37,945 bases of DNA from Blastopirellula sp. (GCA_002733575.1 NVWB01000170.1:1-37945); one strand, 5' to 3'; numbered from the stretch's first letter, positions 16,816 through 24,184 are shown. A program made the numbers and translations. The notes: generated by a model from the letters alone, not told the origin.

Positions 16816-18278
16816 GATTTGCTTTCATTATTTGATTTGTAAGGGTCATACCCACTATTGCTCTTATCCTTTTTTACCACATTCTCTGGCGTTTTCATAG
16901 TGTCAACTTGTCTAGCCATCATTGACAGCGTATCCACCATGTCGTCATGTTTGCCAGCAGGGAAGTGTAATAGCTCAGTTATTAGATCGCTAACCCATTC
17001 TTTACCTCGGGGAAATCTGACCTTACCATTTGCCATTAATGCTTGGAATGCTCTAGCCCTTGTTGGTTTATCGGCCACACTAGCCATAGCATCAATTCTG
17101 AAATATTGTTTAGTAGTCTTCATTTGTTTTTTAATGGAAGGTAGGACAGTATTGTATATGCCGCCCTTTTCGCCCCATACCTTTAGAGGCTTATAAACGC
17201 TCTCCAAATTGAATAACGAGTCAACCCAGATCCCCGCGTCCTTCTGTCCTCGCCACATATCCCTAATGTAATAAGTTCCATCCGTACCAACACCAATAAC
17301 CATGTGAACCGTGAAGTCACCACTGCCGTCTTTTGTTGCATAGTCGCTGTATATGTAGTTATAGCATTTAGGTAGCTCTTCCCTATCGTACCAGCGAACC
17401 CAATCACGTCTAAAGTAATCGCCTTCATCTGGTGTAGGTTTTTGCTGATAAAGTGCTGACCAATCACGTTGCCCTATATCTCGTTTAGTTCTATGCAGAT
17501 TATCTAAATCAAACCATTCAGGCCATAAAGCTTCTTCGTGATCTGTTCCCTCGTTTTTAATAGCTGGCAATTCAACCACTGTCCATTCGCCGCCATCTTC
17601 AACCCGTCCCTGTCGTTCGAGTAATCGACCTGCTAAGTCATCCTCATGCCAACGGGTTAGAATTAATATAATCGCACCATTAGGCATTAAACGAGTTCTG
17701 AGTGTTGATGTGTACCATTTCCATACAGTTTCGCGCCTTACTTCACTATCGGCCTCTTGTCTGTTTTTAAACGGGTCATCAATTAATGCTATATGTGCGC
17801 CCCTACCAGTAACCGCCCCGCCGACACCAACATAAACAGCAATACCTTTGCCGTTGGTTCTAAACCTATTGTTAGCCTTACTATCAGCAGCGAGTGTTAC
17901 GTCGGGGAATATCTTATTGAATTCTGGTGAACTAACAATCTTCTTAACATCTCGTCCAAAGTCTAACGCGAATTCACCGCTATAAGTTGATTGTATTATT
18001 TGATTGTCGGGGTGTCTGCCTAGATACCAAGCAGGAAACCTACGACTGGCTAACTCTGACTTAGTATGACGAGGCGGGGCGAATATCATTAGCCTATCAA
18101 TGTCACCGCGTTCAACAGCTTCTAAGGCTTCTACAATTTGATCATGATGTTCACCATCTTCAAACTCAGGCATTGTATACTTAACGAAAGGCATTAGGCC
18201 TTCTTGCGCTTTCTTTCTACGCAATAGCTCCATTAGTATTTGGCGTCTGTTATTTGTTGGCAAAATTATTTCGCTCAT
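16803..18278 (-). CDS. Terminase large subunit (packaging ATPase-nuclease)
   Basis: The 491-residue motor protein shows an ATPase P-loop variant APPRHTKSE at 67-75, a Walker B IALIDDPF at 163-170, and the coupling region LILTRWHEDDL at 205-215. The nuclease half has YIYSDYATKDG near Asp312 and the terminal HDDMVDTLS at 444-452, both acidic metal-binding sites. The enzyme translocates DNA into the prohead and cuts it. Together with the Sf6-like small subunit it suggests headful packaging. The gene overlaps the upstream small gene by 29 bases and the portal by 13. Confidence 0.92.
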   Translation of the reverse strand: MSEIILPTNNRRQILMELLRRKKAQEGLMPFVKYTMPEFEDGEHHDQIVEALEAVERGDIDRLMIFAPPRHTKSELASRRFPAWYLGRHPDNQIIQSTYSGEFALDFGRDVKKIVSSPEFNKIFPDVTLAADSKANNRFRTNGKGIAVYVGVGGAVTGRGAHIALIDDPFKNRQEADSEVRRETVWKWYTSTLRTRLMPNGAIILILTRWHEDDLAGRLLERQGRVEDGGEWTVVELPAIKNEGTDHEEALWPEWFDLDNLHRTKRDIGQRDWSALYQQKPTPDEGDYFRRDWVRWYDREELPKCYNYIYSDYATKDGSGDFTVHMVIGVGTDGTYYIRDMWRGQKDAGIWVDSLFNLESVYKPLKVWGEKGGIYNTVLPSIKKQMKTTKQYFRIDAMASVADKPTRARAFQALMANGKVRFPRGKEWVSDLITELLHFPAGKHDDMVDTLSMMARQVDTMKTPENVVKKDKSNSGYDPYKSNNESKSWRM

Positions 18279-18546
18279 GTAATGAGGGGTTCTTAGGCAT
18301 ATCGTCGGGACTCATTTTTATAGTGCTGCAATCCTCCCTGCCCTTCACAACGACCCAAGAATTAGTGTTCTCGAGTGCCGCAACAGCTTTATCAAATATA
18401 TCTAATACTTGGTTACCGCACATAACTATGAGTTTATTCCCCGTTTTCATATGGAATGCTAACTCTGACTCATCTTTATCATCGAAATATGTAATTGCAA
18501 TGCATTCCTCTAAGTTTACAGCCATCGTATCTATTTTAAATATCAT
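18250..18546 (-). CDS. Hypothetical protein between the terminase genes
   Basis: This 98-residue soluble protein has an alternating beta/alpha pattern (ECIAITYFDDKDESELAFHM, KTGNKLIVMCGNQVLDIFDK) and a polar, Asn-rich C-terminus. A good ribosome site (AGAGGAAAAT) precedes ATG 18546. It overlaps the large terminase start by 29 bases, suggesting linked translation. No named family was recognised; a packaging accessory role is a guess from place alone. Confidence 0.6.
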   Translation of the reverse strand: MIFKIDTMAVNLEECIAITYFDDKDESELAFHMKTGNKLIVMCGNQVLDIFDKAVAALENTNSWVVVKGREDCSTIKMSPDDMPKNPSLHERNNFANK

Positions 18547-18587
18547 ATTTTCCTCTTTTCAATATCACCATACTGCTAGCGTAAATG

Positions 18588-18788
18588 CTATTCGTCCACG
18601 GGTGGGAGAGTTATTCCATAGACAGCCTGATGTATTCTTAGATTAGACTCTAGAAACAAAGCAGAATATAAGCTTATGCCCCTTTTATGGAACGATAACG
18701 CTTCATCAGATATCATTTTATTAAATAGCAAATCCTTGCACCGACTAACAAAAGTGTCGTTATCCTTTAAATATATTATATTACTCAT
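18588..18788 (-). CDS. Hypothetical protein in the terminase region
   Basis: Start 18788 (MSNIIYLKDND, 66 residues) was chosen because GGGGTAAGGGA lies directly before it; the ATG at 18806 lies inside the end of the small terminase and has no site. The product is a small soluble, mixed alpha/beta protein with a hydrophobic middle (GISLYSALFLESNL). No family was recognised. It sits within the small-to-large terminase interval of the late operon. Confidence 0.5.
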   Translation of the reverse strand: MSNIIYLKDNDTFVSRCKDLLFNKMISDEALSFHKRGISLYSALFLESNLRIHQAVYGITLPPVDE

Positions 18789-18792
18789 TCCC

Positions 18793-19209
18793 TTACCCCT
18801 TATCATATTCAGCTAGTTTAGCCTCTAGTTCCTTTGTAGGCGTGTCTACGGCTTCTTTACCCTCTATGTTGGTGTGTTCTATCTTATCACCGTAACGCTT
18901 AGGCACTTGCTTGGACATTAGCCATTTCAATGTATCTACCTGTATACGCTTATGTGCTGGATCGACATTATCATCAAAGGCTACATCAACGATACGCTCG
19001 GACATATGCCCCGCTCGTTGTTCTTGAGCTTTTACGTAGTGGGACAGAAAGTAATCGTATCTATTTATCCAACTTAGTATACTAGTCTTGCTGGGCATTC
19101 CGTCTAACTTACTGATGTCTAACAAAGAAAGCCCGCCAGCACCAATATGATTACATATCTCTATAGCTAGCTCCTCTGTGTACTTTGTAGGCCTTCCCAT
19201 CTTAGTCAT
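18793..19209 (-). CDS. Terminase small subunit, Sf6-like
   Basis: The 138-residue DNA-recognition subunit of the packaging machine. The N-terminal GRPTKYTEELAIEICNHI and the next segments (LLDISKLDGMPSKTSILSWI) form the helix-turn-helix found in Sf6 gp1-type small terminases. SERIVDVAFDDNVDPAHKRI and LKWLMSKQVPKRYGDK match the oligomerisation core. The protein binds the pac site and brings the large subunit to DNA. Start 19209 has GAGGTAAGCA upstream; it overlaps the previous gene stop by 8 bases. Confidence 0.85.
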   Translation of the reverse strand: MTKMGRPTKYTEELAIEICNHIGAGGLSLLDISKLDGMPSKTSILSWINRYDYFLSHYVKAQEQRAGHMSERIVDVAFDDNVDPAHKRIQVDTLKWLMSKQVPKRYGDKIEHTNIEGKEAVDTPTKELEAKLAEYDKG

Positions 19210-19384
19210 TGCTTACCTCATTAAGAGCCGCATAGTTTGAGCTCGTTTCGACCGATGCCATTGACGCAAAATCATCAAACTGTATTCTTTTCTTTCTATC
19301 TACCAATGAACGCCTGTACTTAGCTGAGTAGTGTTGAACCGCAACAATTAATCCCACGATACCAATAATAAATATCCATCCCAT
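19202..19384 (-). CDS. Small single-pass membrane protein
   Basis: A 60-residue protein with an N-terminal membrane helix (GWIFIIGIVGLIVAVQHY, residues 2-19), a basic stop-transfer stretch (KYRRSLVDRKKR) and a polar cytoplasmic tail. It overlaps the small terminase start. Not recognised; membrane-anchored small proteins of this kind are frequent in phage late or middle operons. Confidence 0.55.
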   Translation of the reverse strand: MGWIFIIGIVGLIVAVQHYSAKYRRSLVDRKKRIQFDDFASMASVETSSNYAALNEVSND

Positions 19385-19393
19385 AATTAACCT

Positions 19394-19738
19394 CTACTCT
19401 TGTTCTATTGGCATGTTAGTAAACTGTCTACGTACTGTAGGAAATCTACCCTTTGAGCATCGTCTCCATTGCTTTTGATCTAGGTCTTGTGGGCGCTTGC
19501 CTTGTACTGGTTCAGTCATGAACATTGTTACTAGCTTCATTTCTGTAGACTCACCTTGCCCGTCTGGTACTTCCATCATTTTAGACGTGGCGCAAAAATA
19601 CATACCTGATTGGCTTAAGATAGTCTTATCATGTGCCCAACCCTTCTTAGATCTACGCTTAGCTTTAGGCTTGTCTTGGTCTTCAACGCTTGCGTCGATT
19701 TCTGCTTTCTCTTGGTCTGTCATTGCTGTTTCTGACAT
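19394..19738 (-). CDS. Hypothetical soluble protein
   Basis: The 114-residue product has an acidic N-terminus (TDQEKAEIDASVEDQDKPKA), a basic patch (KRRSKKGWAHDK), and a core with aromatic and Met residues (SGMYFCATSKMMEVP). It ends near FPTVRRQFTNMPIEQE. No signal peptide and no known motif are visible. It lies in the run of small genes just upstream of the terminase genes and may be a minor virion or regulatory protein. Confidence 0.55.
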   Translation of the reverse strand: MSETAMTDQEKAEIDASVEDQDKPKAKRRSKKGWAHDKTILSQSGMYFCATSKMMEVPDGQGESTEMKLVTMFMTEPVQGKRPQDLDQKQWRRCSKGRFPTVRRQFTNMPIEQE

Positions 19739-20101
19739 TTATCTGTAATCCCTAAATGTTGATGTTACGTTTGGTACGTTAATGTATAGATTTACTTGCT
19801 TAATGTTACCATTGCTTAGTGTGAATAGCAAATATGCGTTACCTGTTGCCGTGGCGTTCGATAGCTTAAGGTTTATATCTTGTGCATTTATTACTATGGT
19901 ATCCGTTACGCTTGCGCCGTCTTCTGTGAATGTGGCTGAACTAATAGTCTCACCAGTATCCATAATGCCCGACAGGTCTATGTCGTAGTTCTGCGTTTCA
20001 TTGTCTGTTATGTTTATTTCAAGCCTACCGTTGGGGAACTGTCTCAATCCTCTGTAGGTATCTCTGAAATTATCGCTAAATGCTATAGAACCACTTTTCA
20101 T
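19739..20101 (-). CDS. Small beta-sandwich phage protein
   Basis: This 120-residue protein is beta-rich with a regular Ig-like pattern: ISSATFTEDGASVTDTIVI, then ATATGNAYLLFTLSNGNIKQ and VNLYINV. Similar short Ig-like proteins are often found near head or tail genes, and some are decoration proteins. Its first codons (ATG AAA AG) and ribosome site lie inside the left copy of the 37-bp direct repeat, so the gene's leader was duplicated when the adjacent block was gained. Without that block it would directly follow the 55-residue gene at 22348-22515. Confidence 0.6.
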   Translation of the reverse strand: MKSGSIAFSDNFRDTYRGLRQFPNGRLEINITDNETQNYDIDLSGIMDTGETISSATFTEDGASVTDTIVINAQDINLKLSNATATGNAYLLFTLSNGNIKQVNLYINVPNVTSTFRDYR

Positions 20102-20130
20102 TCCACTATCCTTAATATATGGAATTAAAT
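20094..20130. repeat. 37-bp perfect direct repeat, left copy
   Basis: Bases 20094-20130 are identical to 22317-22353 in the same orientation; the bases just outside both copies differ. On the minus strand this copy holds the ribosome site (AAGGATAGTGGA) and first three codons of the beta-sandwich gene. The two copies bound 2223 bp (start to start) that include a serine recombinase. Recombination between them would delete the block and leave a clean gene order. Confidence 0.9.
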
Positions 20131-20161
20131 TGTATCACGTATGGGCTATATGGTCAAATAT

Positions 20162-20392
20162 CTACCCGTGTGCGACATGTAAGTACTTCGCAAGCAATAG
20201 TAATGCAAGTATGGTTTGGCGAAGAACCTTTGACTTCCACTTTACTATAATACCTTTTTGCAGCCTTACTGACCATCTTACTGCCGTGACGTGCAGATAC
20301 TTCCGCTTGAATACATACCTTTGATAGAGCTCAACTAATACAGAGCCTATTATGGCCGTAATTACTGCAACTAGTATGAGTATGTAAATCAT
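20162..20392 (-). CDS. Membrane protein inside the 37-bp-repeat block
   Basis: The 76-residue protein starts at ATG 20392, overlapping the upstream stop (ATGA). Residues 2-22 form a signal anchor (IYILILVAVITAIIGSVLVE), followed by a basic segment (KRKYLHVTAVRWSVRLQKG) and a weaker hydrophobic stretch (ILALLLLAKYL). It is co-transcribed with the 124-residue membrane protein from the promoter at 20805. No family recognised; possibly a phage-carried accessory gene. Confidence 0.55.
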   Translation of the reverse strand: MIYILILVAVITAIIGSVLVELYQRYVFKRKYLHVTAVRWSVRLQKGIIVKWKSKVLRQTILALLLLAKYLHVAHG

Positions 20393-20763
20393 TTATCATC
20401 CCTTAGATGCTTGTAAGGTTTCACAAAACTCATAGCAAAGTCAATCGATTTGGCTAGAACGAATATAATAAGAGCTATACCACCAAGTCCAAACACTGGA
20501 ATCGCTATAATGTAACCTAACCAAGTTAATGCGAACAACAATGGGGCACTGAACTCATATACAACAAAACCAAGAAAGACTATTACAGCTAGTGCAAGGA
20601 TGGCTCCCAATATAATCAAACACCATCCAAAGAACGTTCCCCAACCCTCTAGTATAGCTAATCTTCTTCTTGCAATGCTGACTATAGCCCTATTCCAAGC
20701 ATCTTGCTTTTCTTCTATGCGGTCTATTTGTTCACTTAACTCGTTAATATCGCGTTCTGACAT
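20389..20763 (-). CDS. Multi-pass membrane protein inside the 37-bp-repeat block
   Basis: This 124-residue protein begins with a charged, probably coiled-coil cytoplasmic region (INELSEQIDRIEEKQDAWNR) and continues with three or four transmembrane helices (about 43-68, 72-90 and 92-112). A ribosome site (AGAGG) lies upstream and a good promoter is 42 bases ahead. It may form a two-component membrane unit with the overlapping 76-residue protein. Paired membrane genes carried on an extra block can act in exclusion of other phages, but this is only speculation. Confidence 0.6.
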   Translation of the reverse strand: MSERDINELSEQIDRIEEKQDAWNRAIVSIARRRLAILEGWGTFFGWCLIILGAILALAVIVFLGFVVYEFSAPLLFALTWLGYIIAIPVFGLGGIALIIFVLAKSIDFAMSFVKPYKHLRDDK

Positions 20764-20804
20764 ATTTAAATTATTCCTCTTTAAATCAATGTGTTACTGT
20801 GTAA

Positions 20805-20833
20805 ATTATACTATGTCTACACCACAAAAACAA
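20805..20833 (-). promoter_or_regulatory. Sigma-70-like promoter, leftward
   Basis: A perfect -10 (TATAAT, minus strand, 20810-20805) is preceded by a 17-base spacer and a partial -35 (TTGTTT, 20833-20828). It would start transcription about 35 bases before the 124-residue membrane gene and could read on into the terminase and late genes. It lies inside the repeat-bounded block. Confidence 0.6.
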
Positions 20834-21280
20834 GTAATAATCCCTATATATAACCTCTACCTTACATAACCAAAACCCGTATAACATCTATACATTAGTA
20901 TACCTAACACTACTTTAGGATATTTTAATATGATTGACGACCATAACTATCATATAGACGTTAAACCCGACTAACAGGCAGAATCTAACCTTCTCAATTA
21001 AGGCGCTGTTTGTTACGACTTTCTTGCTTAAACATATTTATCCGCCGCTATGTTGTTTTTATTGGCATCACCCAACCCCGACCCAAATTGTTTAAAACAG
21101 CTATTTGGAGCTATCAGTTTGTCGTACGTTTATACGCGGTTTATATGGCCTAACGTGTCATTGCCGACCATCGATCGTCTACTTCGAATATGTTCTCTAG
21201 TTTTGGGAGTTACTAGCAAATCTCGTTTTGGGGGTTTTTAGGTCTTTACAAACTGTGGTTGGTTTACTACCTTGCTTGTA

Positions 21281-21322
21281 ATAACCACCGCGATACCCTT
21301 CAAAGTTAAACGCGGTGGTTGT
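21281..21322. repeat. 12-bp inverted repeat (stem-loop)
   Basis: AACCACCGCG (21283-21292) pairs perfectly with CGCGGTGGTT (21311-21320) around an 18-base loop, with two further flanking pairs. Another GTGGTT at 21255-21260 could pair with the same AACCAC, giving two competing folds. No T-run follows on either side, so it is not a simple terminator. Confidence 0.65.
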
Positions 21323-21392
21323 TCATTTCTGAATAACCTTTCTCCAACATATATGATTCGTTATGAATTGCAATAGACATCTATAACATTGG

Positions 21393-21451
21393 ATATAGTG
21401 TCAGTGTGCTATAGCTCCCTCTATAGCTATAGTGCGTGCTGATACTAATAT
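21393..21451. repeat. Large imperfect palindrome, possible recombinase site
   Basis: Arms 21393-21414 and 21427-21451 are inverted copies with a few mismatches (core shared parts: AGTGTCAG versus CTGATACT, and CTATAG at the inner ends), around a 12-base centre. Res and crossover sites of small serine recombinases are imperfect dyads of this kind near the recombinase gene, which here ends 236 bases away. Function inferred only. Confidence 0.4.
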
Positions 21452-21510
21452 ACCCTAGCTTGAAATGTTTAACGCTCTACAGTAAGCCCGAGAGGGCGTC
21501 TGCATCCTCG

Positions 21511-21615
21511 TCAATCTTCTTCGTTATCGTCCAGGTTCTTTAAAGCTGAGATAATCAATCCGCCTAATGTAATTCCTACTAATGAAATTATTATTGTAAA
21601 TATCGTATCGTCCAT
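21511..21615 (-). CDS. Possible 34-residue membrane peptide
   Basis: A short frame beginning MDDTIFTIIISLVGIT with one membrane helix (residues 5-24) and an acidic end (LDDNEED). A weak GGCGAG lies upstream. It sits 71 bases downstream of the recombinase on the same strand. The hydrophobic-then-charged layout looks protein-like, but the size makes chance possible. Confidence 0.4.
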   Translation of the reverse strand: MDDTIFTIIISLVGITLGGLIISALKNLDDNEED

Positions 21616-21686
21616 AAGTGTCTCGCCCGTGGTGAATGTTAACTAAGTCTTTGTAATATAACAATAACCCAAAAATTACTTTTCTG

Positions 21687-22241
21687 TCAAATCATGCGTT
21701 TTTTGATCCTATGAACGGTTGCTACGCCCACATTGAACAATATTGAGATGGATTTCATGCTATGGCCATCGTTTAACATCTTCTCGACTTCACTGCGTTG
21801 GTGAGGGGTTAACTTGAATTTGCGGCCAAACTTAATACCACGCTTCTTAGCTAATAGTCTACCTTCTGCCGTACGGGTTCTGATTAAATCTCGCTCAAGC
21901 TCTGCTAACCCTGCAAATATTGTTAATAAAAACTTGCCCATCTGGTTGCCAGTATCCACCCATGGCTCACGAATGGATCTAAAACCAACTTCTAAGGTTG
22001 ATAATCTACTGGTTAGCTGGAATAAATCACCTGTGGATCTTGCCAGTCTATCAAGGCTAGTAACGATTACAACATCCCCAGGGGCTACTTTGTTCAGCAG
22101 CTTGTTTAACTGAGGGCGGTTTATGTCAGAACCTGTTTCTTTCTCTTGGTATATCTTACGACAACCTGCGACCCTTAGCTTCTCGATCTGGGTCTCTAGC
22201 TTCTGACCTAATGTTGAAACCCTGGCGTATCCAATTAGCAT
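21687..22241 (-). CDS. Serine recombinase (resolvase/invertase family)
   Basis: This 184-residue enzyme cuts and rejoins DNA at paired sites through a phosphoserine link. MLIGYARVST holds the catalytic Ser9; VTSLDRLARS (60-70) holds the active-site arginines; the long E helix with the GLAELERDLI motif (111-120) makes the dimer; residues 144-184 form the C-terminal DNA-binding helix-turn-helix (MKSISILFNVGVATVHRIKK). Length is typical of Tn3-resolvase and Pin-like invertases, not of large phage integrases. A GGAGATTATC ribosome site precedes the start. It lies in the block bounded by 37-bp repeats, so it may have brought the block in or act on the nearby palindrome. Confidence 0.92.
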   Translation of the reverse strand: MLIGYARVSTLGQKLETQIEKLRVAGCRKIYQEKETGSDINRPQLNKLLNKVAPGDVVIVTSLDRLARSTGDLFQLTSRLSTLEVGFRSIREPWVDTGNQMGKFLLTIFAGLAELERDLIRTRTAEGRLLAKKRGIKFGRKFKLTPHQRSEVEKMLNDGHSMKSISILFNVGVATVHRIKKRMI

Positions 22242-22316
22242 GATAATCTCCGTTTTTGCCTAAGCATTACGGAATGAAGTTAAGGAATGGATAAGATTAT
22301 GTTTTTATTACAATCT

Positions 22317-22353
22317 CTTTTCATTCCACTATCCTTAATATATGGAATTAAAT
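22317..22353. repeat. 37-bp perfect direct repeat, right copy
   Basis: Identical to 20094-20130. On the minus strand this copy supplies the last codon and stop (ATT TAA) of the 55-residue gene and then the same ribosome site and ATG AAA AG. Here those codons open a dead-end frame of only 14 codons (22324-22280), the headless remainder of the duplicated gene start. Confidence 0.9.
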
Positions 22354-22515
22354 GCCTATAATTTGCGCATCTGGAAAGTTCCGCTTTGCATATCCACCCT
22401 CTGGACTTGTCTTCTTGTAATACCCGCTGAATATTAAATAGTTATGAGCGGCTACGTTTGAATCGAAGATCTTGCCTTGCTCACCGTTTGAATACCTTAT
22501 GTTAAATTTAGTCAT
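22348..22515 (-). CDS. Small soluble protein, 55 residues
   Basis: The frame MTKFNIRYSNGEQGKIFDSN continues to a stop inside the right 37-bp repeat. Its ATG overlaps the end of the upstream gene by 8 bases, the same overlap style used throughout this operon, which supports it as real. Polar and aromatic-rich (YYKKTSPEGGYAKRNFPDAQ); no family recognised. Before the 2.2-kb block was gained it would have been followed directly by the beta-sandwich gene. Confidence 0.65.
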   Translation of the reverse strand: MTKFNIRYSNGEQGKIFDSNVAAHNYLIFSGYYKKTSPEGGYAKRNFPDAQIIGI

Positions 22516-22717
22516 GGTCTATAACTGCCCTTATTTTACTGTTGTCATTAGAGTTATTCATATTTACAGCAGGGTTTAACAAAATCGTTTTAACAAGCTT
22601 ATCATCATTTGAAACCTTAATCATTCGAGTGTAAAACCCCTTGGGGCAAGGTTTGTTAGTTGTTACAAGCAATGTATTAAATTCACGTTTTATCTTTGTT
22701 ACTTTTACGTTACTCAT
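22508..22717 (-). CDS. Hypothetical small protein
   Basis: A 69-residue protein with basic N-terminus (MSNVKVTKIKREFNTLLVTT) and a polar, Asn/Asp-rich end (MNNSNDNSKIRAVIDHD). It is predicted soluble, with alternating strands up to residue 50. The gene follows the 119-residue gene by 15 bases and overlaps the 55-residue gene. No known motif. Confidence 0.6.
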   Translation of the reverse strand: MSNVKVTKIKREFNTLLVTTNKPCPKGFYTRMIKVSNDDKLVKTILLNPAVNMNNSNDNSKIRAVIDHD

Positions 22718-22732
22718 GGTCTATCCATCCCT

Positions 22733-23092
22733 TTAATTTGAATTTGATGTGTTTAAAATACCAACCATCTTTAAAAATTCTATAGATTCCTGTTTAATCT
22801 CATCTTCTGTCATGGTTTTACGACGTTCTTCATCATCTTTTATGCATTGCTCAAAGGATGATGTCATGTCTTTCAAAAAGTCATTGTTATCTCGATAAAC
22901 CATCTTTGACATTTGTTCACGTAGTATAGCTATCTCACGGTCTTTGTCTTTAATAGCTAGGTGTATGTCAGGAAAGTAATCGATAACATCTTGAATGTCA
23001 TCGGCAATATCATAGTTACTCATCTGCGATCTATAGCCCTTTAGCATGTGATGAACATCAATAAGAATTTTTGTCAATTTTTTATCAGTCAT
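22733..23092 (-). CDS. Hypothetical helical protein
   Basis: This 119-residue protein is highly charged and helical, with a likely coiled coil from about residue 45 to 105 (IKDKDREIAILREQMSKMV, then KDDEERRKTMTEDEIKQES). It is cytoplasmic and has no Cys pair or enzyme motif. It overlaps the upstream DUF551 gene by one base. Possibly a structural or partner-binding early protein. Confidence 0.6.
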   Translation of the reverse strand: MTDKKLTKILIDVHHMLKGYRSQMSNYDIADDIQDVIDYFPDIHLAIKDKDREIAILREQMSKMVYRDNNDFLKDMTSSFEQCIKDDEERRKTMTEDEIKQESIEFLKMVGILNTSNSN

Positions 23093-23481
23093 TACTCGTC
23101 CTTTAGTTTAGGTAGTGTAAATATAGGCATCCAGTGAGTAACCTCATCGTTAGCCGTTATTATATGAGGATACGCCCAAAAATAGTTTTTAGGCTCAACC
23201 ATGTACGTTGCTTTTTCACATCTTCCTAGCCCGCTATTTTCATCGACAACCACAACAAAACAATCTAATTCATCTTCTGGCAATCTGTCGTTTACATCAA
23301 TCCAAGGGGATATTCGGTTATTAAACATAGCCATTTGTTCATTGATCGCTGCGCCCACCTTGTTAAATTTAGTTGTTGAGTTGCACGTATCACAATGAAA
23401 GTGCATCTGCCCCATTAGAGTGCAGTAATCCATTTCGCTGTTGCACATGTGGCACGGCTTTAGTTCTGGTTCTTTAGTCAT
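23092..23481 (-). CDS. Lar-like zinc ribbon fused to a DUF551 domain
   Basis: Residues 8-33 carry two CxxC pairs (PCHMCNS and HCDTCNS), the zinc ribbon of restriction-alleviation (Lar-type) proteins. Residues 60-126 match DUF551: SPWIDVNDRLPEDE at the start and VTHWMPIFTLPKLKDE at the end. Such fusions are common in phages and prophages; Lar itself dampens type I restriction, but most relatives are untested. The gene sits in the tight early cluster, overlapping its neighbour upstream by 8 bases. Confidence 0.75.
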   Translation of the reverse strand: MTKEPELKPCHMCNSEMDYCTLMGQMHFHCDTCNSTTKFNKVGAAINEQMAMFNNRISPWIDVNDRLPEDELDCFVVVVDENSGLGRCEKATYMVEPKNYFWAYPHIITANDEVTHWMPIFTLPKLKDE

Positions 23482-23611
23482 TCGAATTATCCTTGTTAAA
23501 TATTAGGCTATACAAGACTTGTTTAAAAGTACGCTTCCTAAATATTGATGATACCCACACAATCAAACATAGACATGCTAAAAACACTAGATATTCTAAA
23601 AGTAAAATCAT
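23474..23611 (-). CDS. 45-residue membrane protein
   Basis: The frame MILLLEYLVFLACLCLIVWV has one membrane helix (residues 2-21) and a basic cytoplasmic end (FRKRTFKQVLYSLIF). It starts on the stop of the upstream gene (ATGA) and ends on the start of the zinc-ribbon gene, so both junctions support it. Function unknown. Confidence 0.6.
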   Translation of the reverse strand: MILLLEYLVFLACLCLIVWVSSIFRKRTFKQVLYSLIFNKDNSND

Positions 23612-23898
23612 AGCTCCACCCCATTAATCTTTAAATATGTTAACAATACCGCGCGGTTAAGGTTTTTGTCCCACGTGTAAAAGCTAGTCAAATCCTTGTC
23701 ATCGCCAGAAACTTCCCAGTTATCTTGATCTTCTATTGGAACTAGTAAGCCACACTCTTTATTTACCGCTATACTATGCTTTTTTATCAGCCCCATACAG
23801 AACGCATCATCGTTGCCGTAATCATCAGTTGATAGGTATAATTTTGTATCCTGCATATTAAATACAGCTTCGTTTATCTGCATATCAGTTATTGTCAT
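23608..23898 (-). CDS. Hypothetical acidic protein
   Basis: The 96-residue soluble protein starts MTITDMQINEAVFNMQDTKL and is acidic, with Asp-rich loops (STDDYGNDDAF) and a mixed alpha/beta pattern. It overlaps the upstream membrane gene by 14 bases and the next 45-residue gene by ATGA. No family was recognised; possible early host-modifying protein. Confidence 0.6.
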   Translation of the reverse strand: MTITDMQINEAVFNMQDTKLYLSTDDYGNDDAFCMGLIKKHSIAVNKECGLLVPIEDQDNWEVSGDDKDLTSFYTWDKNLNRAVLLTYLKINGVEL

Positions 23899-24184
23899 TG
23901 ATCGTCTCCCATAGCTTAGTTGCCCTCTTACGTAAGTATTTATATATAATAGGTGCTAAAGGAAATGTTATTACAGCGGCTATAACTAATATTACCAATA
24001 CAAATAAAGCCACCACAGAAATAGGAAATAGTATTGTAGGTGATAGCACCCAAAACCATGACCACGTTATATACCCCGACACTTTTAATCCTATAAATAC
24101 CGCGGTTAAAAGTAAAATGATACCAATCGCCGCCCTGCCGACTTGCTCATCACTAAATTGTTTAATTCTGTCCGATATTTTCAC
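23885..24184 (-). CDS. Two- or three-helix membrane protein, GTG start
   Basis: The GTG at 24184 was chosen over upstream ATGs because a strong GGAGGTGA site lies 3-4 bases before it and its GTG overlaps the previous stop (GTGA). The 99-residue product begins with a polar helix (KISDRIKQFSDEQVGRAA), then has membrane segments at about 19-37, 43-60 and 60-80, and a basic C-terminus (YKYLRKRATKLWE). Coupled to the 57-residue membrane gene, suggesting they act together. Confidence 0.65.
   Translation of the reverse strand: MKISDRIKQFSDEQVGRAAIGIILLLTAVFIGLKVSGYITWSWFWVLSPTILFPISVVALFVLVILVIAAVITFPLAPIIYKYLRKRATKLWETINDNN

Larger units (their letters stand above)
20834..21510. other. Gene-free, palindrome-rich stretch
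   Basis: About 680 bases without a convincing gene on either strand. It contains a perfect 10-bp inverted repeat at 21283-21320, a large imperfect palindrome at 21393-21451, a CTAGT/ACTAG dyad near 21197-21215 and a GCCC-GAGA-GGGC hairpin near 21486-21497. It lies between the recombinase and two membrane genes. It may be recombination-site DNA, a replication or packaging region or a regulatory RNA; nothing decides between these. Confidence 0.5.

Noticed and set aside
21050..21241. 63-codon plus-strand frame in the gene-free stretch
   Set aside because: No ribosome site or promoter, Pro/Asn-rich ends and no protein-like pattern.
20094..22353. The 37-bp repeats as attL/attR of a lysogenic phage
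   Set aside because: They lie inside the phage genome around a small recombinase, no tyrosine or large serine integrase is present, and the flanks are phage genes on both sides.
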